Below are positions 48,299 to 60,506 of a stretch of 64,000 nt of DNA, in pieces. The position numbers and the translations under genes are program-made. Under the pieces are notes generated by a model, which was given only the letters and a program-made list of their open reading frames with translations, was not told the DNA's origin and did not search any database. Positions within the stretch are counted from its first letter, which is position 1, and each line of letters begins with the position of its first letter. Source of the DNA: Kalaharituber pfeilii (lineage: Eukaryota > Ascomycota > Pezizomycetes > Pezizales > Pezizaceae); the NCBI GenBank assembly GCA_015179045.1, contig WHUZ01000003.1:1302001-1366000 (forward strand), written 5' to 3'.

Positions 48299-48963
48299 AT
48301 GCCACTGGGCCCAGGTCCAGAGCTGCTTTGTAACCTGCTAATCCAATCCATAGGAAGAGGGGTATATGCTTCTTGTCCGATTTCTGCTGGTACCGTCATT
48401 GACACTGCTCCTGTGATTGTGCTCACCAGGGAAGACTGGGAGCAACATGTTCAATTCACCGCGCTTGCACATTATAGCTAGTGAGACATGAAGATAACAT
48501 TTATCGACCTTGTTACTTAGTATCTAGAGGCTGATTGCTTATACGTAGCAATTGGCCAATAAGAGATGGGAATACGTCACAGATAGTGATGCACCAGGCG
48601 ATTGTACTGGGCCTAGGCAGCATGTTTAATCACTCCAGAATTCGCCAAAATGTTGGATGGAGAAGAGATATTGGAGCTGGGACAGTTACATACTTAACAA
48701 TTCGTGATGTGAAGGTAATAGATGTACCTGCTGATATTGAAGAAGCTCAAAGGCATACATTGTGAATTGTGTTTTATTTGCAACGCTATATGGTGTGCGC
48801 TTGTTATCTAACAGACGTTTTGTTGTTAATGCTGCAGGAAGGCGAGGAGCTTCTCATATCCTATGGCGATAAGTTATGGTTCAAAGACGTTGACTGTGTA
48901 GATGAAGCCGAACAAACCCCAACCGCGGAGGACATTCTCGGCGGAGTTGATCTTTTGGATTAG
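48299..48963 (+). CDS. Small SET-domain protein
   Basis: SET domains usually methylate lysines with SAM; this short fungal type has no assigned substrate that I can state. Three exons are modelled: 48299-48480, 48549-48714 and 48838-48963, giving 157 aa. The order of SET motifs is visible: GRGVYASCPISAGTVID (the Gly-rich start), HYSYNWPIRDG, LGLGSMFNHSRIRQNVGWRRD (NHS motif with the partner Asn), TYLTIRDVKEGEELLISYG (the GEEL-Y motif) and KLWF. The first ATG used (48299) lies just before the domain, so a missed upstream exon is possible. No post-SET Cys cluster is seen. Confidence 0.82.
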
Positions 48964-49633
48964 GGATACCGGTCCGCAAATTCTGGAGCCTTGTAGGTGA
49001 GAAACCTCTAAAGTGACAATCAATGTGCTCGAGCGCTCATTATTCAAACCTATGTCAACAGTAGAGCAGATGGAGACTAGAGAAAACCCAAATTTGGGAA
49101 CTGGCTATTTTAATGCCCGCATTGGCAAATATATTTTTTGAGCGGATACGAGATCCCTTGCGTAGAGAACTTAAAAGTAAAAGCTTCTGTTTACGAGACT
49201 AAGCTTCTGTATCATCCTTGATGCAAATGACTCTTTACATTAATGCAGGATGTGTCAATGTCTCGCGGCCGGCAGCCTCAGCCCAACAGCTCTCACTATT
49301 GAATCGCTTGATAATACTTTACTTCAGGTTGCATCTCTATCGCAGCGCGATGGATTACATCGCCCTCACTGACTGCGCAAGTGAGTCATAGGTGCGTGAC
49401 TCAACCGGATGTGGCAAAGAAAACGTGACTCCGCGTCAAACCAGCGACTCTGTCTGTCGTGGCCTCAAAGGTCGCACGTCTCCCCACGCAGATAAGCTTA
49501 AATTGCATCCGGAACAATCAGCGCCTGGATAATCCTTGGCACCGTGGACGTCATCTTTCCTGGCGATTATATATGCATTACTTCACTCCATAATTGCTAT
49601 ATCGAGCATACCCGCAGCAGCAATTCTAGCACT
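48964..49633. other. Intergenic region upstream of the SWIM-RING gene
   Basis: No gene is supported. It probably contains the SET gene 3' UTR and the promoter of the next gene. Confidence 0.4.
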
Positions 49634-51304
49634 ATGCCACCTAAACGCAAGTCCTCTCAGATTACAACCACTACCGCTGGTGACCAAGCTTTCACCGCTT
49701 CGATTGGTGCCCTCCTCAATACTCTAGCGGAGCAAAAGGGCGCTCATAGTGGCGCCATAAGCGATGCAGGGTGTGCATATCTCGACGAGCTAGAAACAGC
49801 ACTCCAATACGTGCACGCCAGTGGCCCGCAGTCGCTTGGCAGCGTAGCGGGTACTTCTGCTGCCTCCGTGCAGTTATCTCTACCAGCGGAGCCGGGTCCA
49901 CGAAGATCGAAGCGGGCGAAGGTGACTCCCCCAGCCGAAGCTGCAGCTAGTTCTTCAACGGCTCCAGTGAAGGCAGAAGCGAAGATAAGGGGCAGAGGCA
50001 GGCCTAAAGGGACCGCTAAGGGAAAAGGGAAGGGGAAGGCGAAAGCCGAGCCTGAGGAATCACCTCAGGAACCCGAAATCTCTACTGGGGAGGAGAAGGA
50101 GGAACAAACAGAAGGTAATAACGAAGAGGAAGCAGGGCACGAAAAGGAGAGCGAAGATGAAGAACGGCCTGTGCAGAAAACGGAGCGCCGATTGAAAAAA
50201 TGGCGATCACATGCGCCGATAGCAGTGAAAGATCGATTAGCAAGATGTCGATACCAGAGGATGTTTGTAATTGGCAGGGAGCGCGTGGAGGGTGCTTCAC
50301 CGCCGGAAGAGAAGTTTAAGATGGCGGGGACGACAGGGAATGTGTATACTGTACATATCAAGAAGGTTCCGAAATGTGGGTTTCCACCTCCTTTTTTGAT
50401 GCCGAAATTTCTTTATATCTGGATAGCGATGCTAATCAAGTCATCCACACAGGTACATGCCCAGACGGAAAGAAGGTAAGGGTTTATAATTTATAAAGCT
50501 GACATTGTTTCGGAACTGGACGGGTGGCTAAAATGCTGTTATTCAACAGAGTGGCACCTGCAAGCATATCCTTTATGTAAGTAATCCGGAGCTCAATAAC
50601 ATTCTCATACTCGTGGCTACAGGATATTAACCCAATCAAAATAGGTGATGCTTAAAGTACTTCGCGCACGAAATGACCTTGTATACCAAGCTGCCTTGCT
50701 CAGCTTTGTATGCCCTTCCTCTTTTCCAACAGACCCTCCACAAGGCGCTCTTACGAACCCTCCTCCACACACGCAGGAACTCGAAGAAATCTTCTCCAAC
50801 GCCCCCTCCCCTGCCAGCGAACCCACCAAAAGCTCCCGTAAACCCCTCGATTCCGATGACTGCCCCATCTGCTACGACAGCATCGAGTCCGATGCGACCT
50901 CGGTCTGGTGCCGTGCCATGTGCGGGACCAACATCCATAAGGACTGTTTTGCACGGTGGAGCGCGACTGCAAACGGCGGCAAGGTCAATTGCGTCATGTG
51001 CAGGACACCGTGGGTATATGGCCAGGGCGAGGGGCCGACGGGACAGGTGTCATTGGAGAAGGCGAAAAAGGGGAGTGAGGGGTACGTAAACGTGGCGGAT
51101 CAGTTGGGAATTTCATCTGAAAGTACAGTCACTCCTCCCCCTTCCATATTTGTGGCCATAAAGAGGGAGTGTTCAGAGATGGAAATGCTAACCATGAGTT
51201 ATGTACAGGACATTATTATGGAAATTCAAGGTGGTATAGCAGAGGATACTATAGAAGAGGATGGTGGTAGTCGGGCAAAGGTGACGGCAGGAGGTAAAGT
51301 GTGA
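49634..51304 (+). CDS. SWIM zinc finger plus RING finger protein (probable E3 ligase)
   Basis: RING proteins recruit E2 ubiquitin-conjugating enzymes, and the SWIM finger binds DNA or protein. Five exons are modelled: 49634-50375, 50453-50475, 50550-50576, 50645-50707 and 50777-51304, 460 aa. Residues 1-190 are Lys/Glu/Ala-rich with an AT-hook-like RGRGRPKG. A conserved-looking block RLARCRYQRMFVIGRERVEG precedes the SWIM finger CTCPDGKK-SGTCKH, whose Cys and His are spread over the 23-nt and 27-nt exons. Then MLKVLRARNDLVYQAALL. The RING follows: CPICYDSI, VWCRAMCGTNIHKDCFARW, NCVMCRTPW. An upstream in-frame ATG (49544) is possible. Intron 4 could be in doubt because its sequence is partly open. 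Confidence 0.87.
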
Positions 51305-51758
51305 GTATTCATACTCGTGCATACCGCGGCCTTTCTAGTTTGGGTGAAGAAGTTTGAACAATGAAATTTTCAAGAACTGCTCAGTTCTGTGTTTGGCAGA
51401 GTGTTGATGTATCTATCATGAGGAGAAGTTCTGGCAGGCGCTCTAACGATGGGCAGCTTATATCTTTTTGTGTGTTTTCGTTATATTCTTATCAATTGGA
51501 TTTTTGTTACTCTGGACTGTTCATCTATCCAGCTGTGTGACTGCGTGTTGCACGGTGGATAAAAGAGGCTATCCTGACGACAAATGAAGCTGCCTATGCA
51601 GACCGAGAAGTCACCTTGGGCCTTATTTTTAATGCTTTTCTGGACACGAGGGACCTAATGCTAGATGTTTCCATCTGTATCCTCTCTATAATATACCACA
51701 TATTATATATACATTCAAACAAATACCTGTCATCACTACTACTCCTGCACAAACTCTT
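51305..51758. other. Convergent spacer
   Basis: No gene is seen. It probably holds the two 3' UTRs of the SWIM-RING and PCS60 genes. Confidence 0.4.
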
Positions 51759-53483
51759 TTATAACTTTGCCCTCCCCACTTCCCTTTTCACCATCTCCTC
51801 CGCCACCATCCTCCTCTGCACCTTACCCGTCGCTGTCTTTGGCATCACCTCCGTAAACCAAATCCTCTTTGGCACCTTAAACTTCGCGAGCCTCTCTCCG
51901 ACCCATCCCTTCAGCTCTCCCTCCCTCACCTTCTCCCCATTCTTTACCACCACGGCTGCTCCAACCTCCTGCCCGTACAGCTCGGACTCCAACGCAAAGC
52001 TCACCGCCTCCGCCACCATAGGGTGTCTGGCCAACACGTTATCGATCTCCACCGGCGAAATCTTCTCTCCACCGCGGTTGATAAGCTCCTTAACCCTCCC
52101 TGTAATATGCAAATACCCATCCTGGGCATCAATATACCCTTGATCCCCGGTCCTAAAGTATCCATTTTTATGGAAGCTACTTGTGTTCGCACTAGGGTTG
52201 TTGAGATAACCCTTGGTTACGTTCAGACCGGATATACAGATCTCTCCTTGTTCCCCCTTGGGCACCTCCTTGCCGCTATCATCGAGGATGAGAACGTTGA
52301 CACCTTGGCCAAGGCCAACGGAGCCGGGTTTGCGCTTTTGGGGTGGGAGAGGGTTGGAGGTCATTTGGTGGGCAGCTTCTGTCATGGCGTAGGCCTCGAG
52401 GACGGGGGCCATGAACGTGGATTCGAGGGCATGGAAGGTGGTCGGGGAGAGGGGGGAAGAGCAAGAGCGGATGAAGCGGATAGGAGGGAGAGGTGTGGGG
52501 TGTGGGTGCAGGAGGAGAATTTGATGAATTGTCGGGACCTGCGAGGGCCTCAGTATAGGCTTGCATTTGGAATTGGGAGTGAGGGTGAAACTACGTACAG
52601 CAGTATACCAATTGGCCTTATATTTGACAAAGTCCTTCCAGAATTCGGAGGCGGAGAATTTCAGTGGGATGATGACAGTGCCGCCAGACTTGAGGGGAGC
52701 AAGGAAGCCGGCAAGGAGACCGTGCACGTGGAAGAGGGGCATGACGAGGAGGGTGCGATCGGAAGGGATGAGTTGGTAGGTGTTTTGGATATTTTCTATT
52801 GGTGGGTGCAAGTCAGTTTAGCAGTATTATCGAGGGTGCCGCAATGGGAAACATACGCATAGTTGTGGTTAGGTTCTTGTGAGTTAGTGGGACCTGTAAA
52901 GGAGTAAATTAGTCTGCTGAGCAGCATTGGAGATATGAGGGTAATGGCCTCATACAGCCTTCGGTCTCCCTGTAGTCCCACTGGTATGCAACACCAAGGC
53001 TACATCTTCCGCCTCCGCTTCCGCAATCTCCACTCCCTTCCCCAGCAATCCCCGCTCCTTCAAATCCAGTACTACCTCTCCCCTTGCTCCATCCCACCTG
53101 ACCTCCGCAATACCAGTACCAAACTTCCTCGCTGCCCTCACGGCTGGAATATCTGCTGCCACTGCGCCTGCTGGAACAACAACAAGCTTGCTCTTAATAT
53201 CATCAATATAGAACTCGAATTCCTCCTGCTTGTAGTTTGGATTCAGCGGAGCTGAGACTGCGCGCTGGGCGCATACCGCGAGAAAAGTAGCGCTGAATTC
53301 GAGGTTGTTTGGGAGGGCGATGGATACGGCTGAGTGTGGGATGATGCCGATGGATGCGAGGGAGCCCTGGAGGGAGCGGATGATGTGGCGGAGGTTGGTG
53401 TAGGAGAGAGTGAGGTCGTGGGTGGGGATGATGACTGCAGGGTTTGCTGAGGAAGGGGCAATTGCAGTCAAGAGGGTTGCCAT
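51759..53483 (-). CDS. PCS60: Peroxisomal AMP-forming acyl-CoA / oxalate-CoA ligase (Pcs60 type)
   Basis: ATP-dependent CoA ligase of the ANL superfamily; Pcs60 and its plant relatives activate oxalate, and related enzymes activate medium-chain acids. Four exons are modelled: 53483-52956, 52893-52857, 52795-52599 and 52538-51759, giving 513 aa. Visible motifs: P-loop LHTSGTTGRPKAVPLTHKN, MPLFHVHGLLAGFLAPL, YAMTEAAHQM, the adenylate-binding YFRTGDQGY and the hinge ITGRVKELINRGGEKISP, and KTATGKVQRR with the catalytic Lys. The protein ends RAKL, so the terminal AKL is a peroxisomal targeting signal type 1. An upstream ATG at 53510 adds nine residues. Intron 3 (60 nt) is in frame and stop-free. 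Confidence 0.93.
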
Positions 53484-53510
53484 AGTGCTGGATGCAATTC
53501 CTTGCTTCAC

Positions 53511-55881
53511 ACTAAATGATGCAATGTGCAGAAGGTCAGTAAGTGGGGGAATAAGTATCAGAGCTCAAGCCCTTGCTTACATTAGATATCTTGAGTAAAG
53601 CGATGTGTAGATAGCTAGCTAGCAGTTGCCGTCCTGGTCGAATTGCGGAATTGCGCCTTCGTTGGAGTAAATGTAATACGGTTCGGCAGCGGCAAGAGAA
53701 GGGGCCTTCGCGCGCCTTTTATCTCGCGGTACTTGCCAGGGGATCGAGGGAGATGAGTCGTATGTGTTGCGGAGAGACGCGCGGGCGGTGGAGAGCATGG
53801 CGATGACTGTTGCCCATCCCAGTCGCAGCTGCGTTTCGGCTAGTCTGCTGCATACAGTAATGCAGTTTCGGCAGTATGCTGCCGACGGTACTAGTACGGA
53901 GTAGTGCAAGTAGCAATCTAGAGGCTTGGCAATGCGCTAATTGTGCTCCAAGCCTTGGCCGGGCACTTTCAGCTACCAGCCACAACAGTGGAAGCCACAG
54001 CGCAAAATGTACGCCGCTCGCCAAGCCCGACGTCCCACCAGGGTCTAAATCGAAAAGCGAAAATCTTCTCTTCCTTCTCTTCTCTTTCCTCCCCACCTCC
54101 TCGCTCAAACAATCGCCTTCGAAGCTCACGAACGGAGACTTGACTGCCCTTGGGCTATGCAAGTCTCAATTAGCGATACTACACTTGATTATGCTTTGGG
54201 AGAAAGTCCCCGGACAACATCGGCTTGCCTTTGTCGAGTCGAAGCGGAAACGCACCGGCATAGAAGTTTTGCGGTTTACTTCTCGCTCTCTGTCGGCCAA
54301 TTGACTTGCTGAGTAGCCTCTTATAGCGGCCCTGCATACACCAAACATGCGCCCCATACTCTTGGCCGGCTCTCACTGATCTTGCTCTTTGCTCACCCAG
54401 TGGCGACGATATGAGCCCGCAGTGAATTGGTGGGGACTGTTGAGAGGGCTGAGCGCCTCTGGGGCGCATGGTGTGGGGTTGCATGTGAGAGGCATAAAGG
54501 TGGGCGTTTTGGTAGACATTATGGAGAGCGAGGACCCAATTCGTCATGATACCCGATAGTTATGCGATTGCCATCTCCTTTGGCCCTCGGGCTGATTGAG
54601 GTGGTAACTCGATGGGGCTTATTCTTGATGCGAGGAGGTCAACTTTTTTTTTCTCCCCCAAGCCCGTAGCTTAAGGAAAGCGGGAGTGTTCAATGAGGTC
54701 ACTTGGACTTGGCTTCTTTGAGGACATCCAGATGCTCGGTCGAACGAGACGGGCTTTCAACTTGATAAAAGGTTCAATTGGAGAGAAAAAGGAGGATGAG
54801 GATTGAGAAGACTTTCAAATGATGAACATAACATTATAGAGTCAAGCACTGACCCGGCAGTCACTCTAAATGGGGACTGTTGGTACTGATGCGAACAAAT
54901 GTATTCACACTCTGATGCAAGTCTTGATCAATCTGGATCATTTTGTGGAAGTCGTTGATTATGCCGTAGATTAGTCTATTCAACAGGAATAGTGAAAACA
55001 GCCATGCACATTTACAGATCTGTACTAGTTGAGATGTCGTACCTCCACTGTCCCGGCGGCAATTGACCGGGGATAATGGAATGCGTTACTAGTAGTATTT
55101 GCCATTGAGCTGAAATGAAAGCAAAATAACACTCTGAAGGAAAATGCAACCTTGTAGTGCCGAGCATTCAAGCATGCGCTTCTCTGTAGCCCCAAATATC
55201 GAAAATGTAAGTGCTAATCCGCGAACATGGTATGTGGTCGGATTGCATCAAGGAAGAAAACATTCCTGCTCTGGGGGGCGGCGGGGACTCAATTGGGCGT
55301 TGAAAGTGAATATGCTGTTCAATTTGGTGTTTGTAGGGCATAGTGGGGTAGGGGGGAGGGGGGAGGGGGGAGGGGGGGGGATGGCTTGAGGGTTGGGCGT
55401 CCGATTGCCATGGGCAGATGCTCAGCGGGCAAGTTGAAGCGAGGAAGATCTACGCGAGAAGTTTATCTCTCCATCTGGGATATCGGAGACTGAGGTGGCG
55501 GGGGGATGGATGATTGAGAAGTGCGCAGCCGCTGCTGGCCTGGGCTCGTGTCTCCGGCATCGGTATCCCAGCATCACGACGTGCCGACGCTGCCAGCCGC
55601 TTCATCCCCTCCTCCTCCACTCACAGGGGCGAATCCGTCCGCAGCCCCGGCATACGACACGGTACGATCAGCTGGTGGACCCGCCTGCTGATAAACACCC
55701 CGCCAGCCCTTCCAGCTATCTTCCGCGCCTTGCTGCTACAAGCACAGGCACAGCACAGCACAGCACAGCACAGCACAACACAGCACAGCACAGCGCAGCG
55801 CAGCACAGCAACCGCACGCCCCCTCCGCCGGGCAAGCTATACTGGATATCGGTCGCGTTGCGGTATCCGCAGCACGCAGCC
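53511..55881. other. Intergenic region, no gene recognised
   Basis: Frames at 53719-54162, 53876-54304 and 54179-54547 are overlapping, motif-free and on both strands. One GTACTAGTAC palindrome lies at 53888-53897. G-runs occur at about 55350-55381 (GGGGGGA units) and a CACAG tandem at about 55748-55806, just upstream of the next start codon and probably in its 5' leader. Confidence 0.45.
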
Positions 55882-58214
55882 ATGGGCGATAAGGCCAGTA
55901 CCGCCTTCGATAGCAGTGCTAGCAATCTCGCTAGCCCCTCCAAACCGCACCAGCCGCAGCCGCAGCCGCAGCCGCAGCCGCAGCAGCCGCTCACGCCTCG
56001 GCGCCCGAGTGTTAGCTCGCCGTCGCGCCTGTCGCTCCAGACGCCCGCGCGAGGGTCTCCCACGGCGCCCATACTGGACCCCGCCCTTGGCTACTCGGTC
56101 GCGCGGCGGCCCCGCCTCGACTTTGCGCGAGCTTGTGAGTGTCCCCAGTCCCTCCCTTCCCCCGCCCCGCAACTGCGCTGCGCAACATAAGTGGATTGTT
56201 CTCTGTACTCCCACAGTCCTCCAATTCAAGCCCCCTCCCCTCCAATACCCTCCCCTCCACCCTCCCCCTCCACCCTCGCCCTCCCCCTCCACCCTCCCCC
56301 TCCCCCTCCCCCTCCCCCTCCCCCCACCCCCCCACACGTTCTCGTAGCTTCACTGCCTACCCAGTGCTGCTCTTACCTGCCCTCCCACCCCCCCTCCCAC
56401 CCTGTTTTTCGCTTGACATATTAGACTTGTGGTGGGTGGTCATCACGAGCTCAGGTCTGCTCACTGCTGTGAGAAAGACGTCATGCTACATTCTTAAATT
56501 CTTCTTTGCTTTTTTTCCCTGTTCAATTTTCCCAGCAGCAGGATATGCTGATTTATGGAATTCCCCCACCCCCCATTGGGCACCCACGCCCATTCGGGGC
56601 TCTTATCGAAATCATTGACATAGGCACCTCGCTACACCACTCCACTTTGGCAGAGAAAAGCTCTCCAGATTCCTCACCTCAGCCGGGAGGTGGCGCAGGT
56701 GCTGGTATTGGAGGGGGAAATGTGAGCAATACTCTAGCCCTCCCTTCCTTGTAGTTTCAAACGAGCTCACCAATTGAAATCCGTCCCATCGTTGGCAGTT
56801 GCAGCAGCAACAGCAGCAATACGCTAATTTTCACTCCGGGTACAACTACAACTCCGCCTTTCCTCCCTCGTCGTCTGCCTCCGTGGACGGCTCAACCGCA
56901 GGAGACAACGACACCTCGACAGACGAAGATGACGAGCTCGACCTCGACTTGATGGCCAGCAGTACAACTCAGACGCCGATATCAAGCTTGGGTTCAAACT
57001 CCATGTTTAGGCAACCAAATTTCATGGACATTTCGCCTTCGCTTATGAACTCAAATCACGCTGTTCAAGCTGTAGCGTTGATGAGAAACCCAAAGAGTCG
57101 GCATAGACTGAAACCATCGAGGAATAGTTCAAGCTCGGCATCAGCATCGAATAGCTCCCTGGCGTCTCCGTCGCCAACAACTCCTCCAACTATGGGAGGG
57201 CCTATGGGGAATGGATATTTTGGGAGACCATCGGGAAGGGATAGCTTATCGCAGGCAATCAGAGATACATTTACACTGAGTGGAGGTCTTGCAGGGAGTA
57301 CGAAGAGTGACGATGATAGAAAAGAGGAGGGTCCCGAGTCCAACGACCCCATCAAGCGGGTCGTAACTCGACGCGGAAATCTTTTGGTAGTCCTATCCCA
57401 AGCCCGACTCTTGAACCTATCCCTCCAGAACATCATACTAATATGCCTAAATGCAGCCCAAAACAAAAAACTTCCAGCGGATCAAGGCGGCACTGCAGGA
57501 AGAGTTATCTCCCTTGGATATCGAGGTCAAGCGTGAAGCTGAGGTTACACGACAGTTACGCGAAGAGGACGACTCGCGCACCATTAAAAATTCCATACTC
57601 CCTGGTCAACTATTGCCAATACAGCAGACCCTTGAACCAGAAGAGCTTGACGACACAACCGGGGAAGATGAATCCATGGGCGGAGGGAGCGAGATTGGAG
57701 TTAGTCGGAAGAACAGTACCGGCGGCGCAAGCACAACGGGGATAGGGATAGACATGGGGCCCATGGGATTCAACAAGCGAGCGCAAATGTTCGGAACGTT
57801 CAACTTCGACTCGTCAGAGAGTGTTAATGGCAGCCCGCCGAGATATCCAGTGCAGTCGTCGACGAGGATGAATAGTGACGGGGATATCGTGATGCAGTCG
57901 GATACGGGAAGTAATGTATCATCACCGATTGCGCCGGTTGAGTTGAGGAAAATGAAGAGGAGAAGTATGTGTTACGAATCATGTTTGTTTTTGAGTGTGG
58001 CGTACTGACGCGCCGTGTAGGAACTCAGGACGAACGGTTCGAGGCACCGAATAGTTTCAAGCGAAGAGCGGTGTCACCTGGTGTATGCGGAAGCCCGATA
58101 TTGACTGGGTCGCCGTCAGCAGGGCCAGTAGGAGGGAATGGGGGGAAGAGGCTGAATTTCGGACAGGGAATTAGCGATACGCATGATGGGATGATGAAGA
58201 TGAGCATTCAATAA
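55882..58214 (+). CDS. Conserved-looking, largely disordered protein of unknown function
   Basis: Five exons are modelled: 55882-56134, 56624-56721, 56799-57386, 57457-57964 and 58021-58214, giving 546 aa in frame. The start is MGDKASTAFDSS, followed by a QP dipeptide run (CAGCCG repeats) and RPSVSSPSRLSLQTP, which resembles proline-directed phosphosites. Later parts: ARACTSLHHSTLAEKSSPDS, a Q6 run, an acidic TSTDEDDELDLD block, and one ordered block VVTRRGNLLPKTKNFQRI continuing to KAALQEELSPLDIEVKREAE, likely helical. The tail PNSFKRRAVSPG suggests a regulatory C-terminus. I recall similar proteins in many Pezizomycotina but do not know a function. A nuclear or cell-cycle role would only be a guess. 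Intron 1 (489 nt) is unusually long and CT-rich. Confidence 0.78.
56135..56623 (+). repeat. CCCTCC-type pyrimidine tract inside intron 1
   Basis: The intron contains a run of CCCTCC/CCCCCT units at about 56228-56335. The intron is several times longer than the others in this window. Confidence 0.7.
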
Positions 58215-58711
58215 GTTTGAAGCAGAAGTGGAGAGATTGGGGCGATTGAGAAGTGGTTTGGAACAGCAGTTGTTGTGGTTGATGGATGCAATGAATACCG
58301 GAGGGCCGGTTTGATGGATACGGAAGCGGATAGGGTGCTTATTGAGGATATTTCATCTGCGCCCATTTTGCGAAGTGAATCCTGACACTACACTGCCTTT
58401 CCGGTATTTCCGCATTTCTCATAAGTTATTGATTTTCGTCCCCACACATCTAACGGATTGGCTTTTACAATTGTTTGATGGCGACATGCAACTCGCAGCT
58501 GGGTTCCCTTCTCGTTTTCTACCACGTCCTATATATTTGCATCATGACCCTTTTTTCTCCTAGTCCTTTCTCGAAACGGTTATTGTTTGACGACAGTATG
58601 CGCCAATCATGATGCGGGATTGCGGGATGCATTATCTTGAATTTTTCTGGGCTTCAAAAAACCTTTTTTTATTCTCACAGACGCAGCTGGGGTTGCCATT
58701 TATTCCCCCCT

Positions 58712-58743
<32 letters not shown>

Positions 58744-60247
58744 CACGGCATGGCATGGGTCCCGGGAGCTGGATGGGGTTTTATTCACGAATTGATAATA
58801 GTGGGGTCTCACTTTTTTTCCCTTGTCGGTAATGGATTATGAAGCATTTGAACTTCTTGTTTGAATACCTGCAAGCAGTGGAAAATACATGAGAAAACGG
58901 TGCTGTGTGTTGGGGTTGTTGCTTGTTTCTTTATGATGTCTGTTTTCTTCGCTTACTGCTTGGAAATTGGTAGAAGGGATGTGAACAACGGAATGGTGAT
59001 GTCACGGTTGAGAAGGCCGGCTTGCGGGCCGTGACGTTCTGGGGGGGCTCCTGTACATCTGTTTTTTGTTATTCATTGTTTATTATTATTGCCATGAACG
59101 TTTTTTTTTTGTGTGTTGTTTTGTATAGGGACAGATAGTATCGAAGCCTGTATGTACAGAGGTTTCGTTGACTTCCATGTAAGTATGTACGTTTTTATGT
59201 ATGTATAGGTTTCTATTACCTTATTTAAAATAAAAAATAAAAAAAAATAAAAAAAATAAAAAAAATAAAGAAATGAAAGGTGAAAATGTGAAATATAAAA
59301 AAAAAATTAAAAAAAAAGGGGTTAAGGGTAACTCAAAGCGACAAAAATATAGCCTACGAATTAAAAGCCCGAGCCACCCGACGAGTTCCCAAACCGCTAA
59401 GTTTTATCATAATCTCATCCGCTACCCCCCACAACCCAATACATTATCCATATATATATATTCCAGGCTAAGTTACTTTGAAATCAAGTTAGCCATATAT
59501 ATATATCCAATCTGATGATGAATTGACGTCAAATATAAAAAAACTTCTCTCGCATCACACCAAACATTGCCCGCTTGTGCGCAAAAGTAAGTAAACTATG
59601 TATGTAGTTAGTTATTCAGTAAAAATTTATAACTACCCTTCATATTTTTCCCTCCTCCCGAGCTTTGATCCATACATTCATCATCAAATTGATTACGTTA
59701 TAGAAAACATTAAGGGGGAAAAAGAAGGGAAAAAAAACCCTAATAGCTTAACGAAACAACATACTACGTGCCTGAAACAAAGAAAACAAAAAACATAAAC
59801 ACAAAAGCAAACGACATATATTACCCCAACCCAGTGTGTGCCAATGCCCAAATACCCCATTGCCCATGCCCATCCCCCTAGCCCCATTTTCTAAGTTCCA
59901 GTTTTCCAATCCTGCCAAATCCCTAGATATAACTCCCCTATTCATTGACTAACCACACACTCCGCTGGAATTAGATTTTTAAATCCATATAAACAATTTC
60001 CAACCTTTTCTTGTCAGATAATCTCACTCGTTAATACCCGCCAGAAAAAAAAGAAAAAAAAGAAAAAAAAAAAAAGTCCTCTGAGTAAAACACAAGAAAA
60101 GGAAACCATGAGATATGTAAAACAAACCAATGATTGACCAACAAATGAAGGAAAAAAAAAAAAAAAAAGAATCGCTTACCTTGCCTTAGAATTAATTCAT
60201 TTCAATCACTTAATCCGCAAGCAATCAGAGAAACGTGAAGCCACGAG

Positions 60248-60297
<50 letters not shown>

Positions 60298-60506
60298 ATG
60301 AGGATGGAATGGAGTGGAATGAGTGGATAGAATGTAATGTGGAAACAATGATGAGGAAAGAATAAACAGATGTTGATTGGGAGGTTACTGAATACGTACG
60401 CTTTGTCGAACGGGGGTTGATATTTATGTTGAGAGATAATGTGTGTTTAGCAGGTTCGTACATGCATGAGGAAAGGAGGGGGTAAATAGAAGCAAGTCAG
60501 ACTAGA
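58215..60506. other. Convergent spacer with homopolymer tracts
   Basis: No gene is supported over 2.3 kb. T-run about 58718-58743, AAAT/A tracts about 59226-59280, A-runs about 60047-60075 and a 42-base A-run about 60251-60294 are present. This is probably the shared 3' region of the upstream gene and ICE2. Confidence 0.5.

Noticed and set aside
52023..52862. Plus-strand frame of 279 aa
   Set aside because: Antisense to the PCS60 coding exons; GC-biased shadow frame.
55495..55881. N-terminal extension of the 55882 gene
   Set aside because: The upstream part is a CACAG tandem and GC-rich leader with no protein-like sequence; the ATG at 55882 starts the plausible protein.
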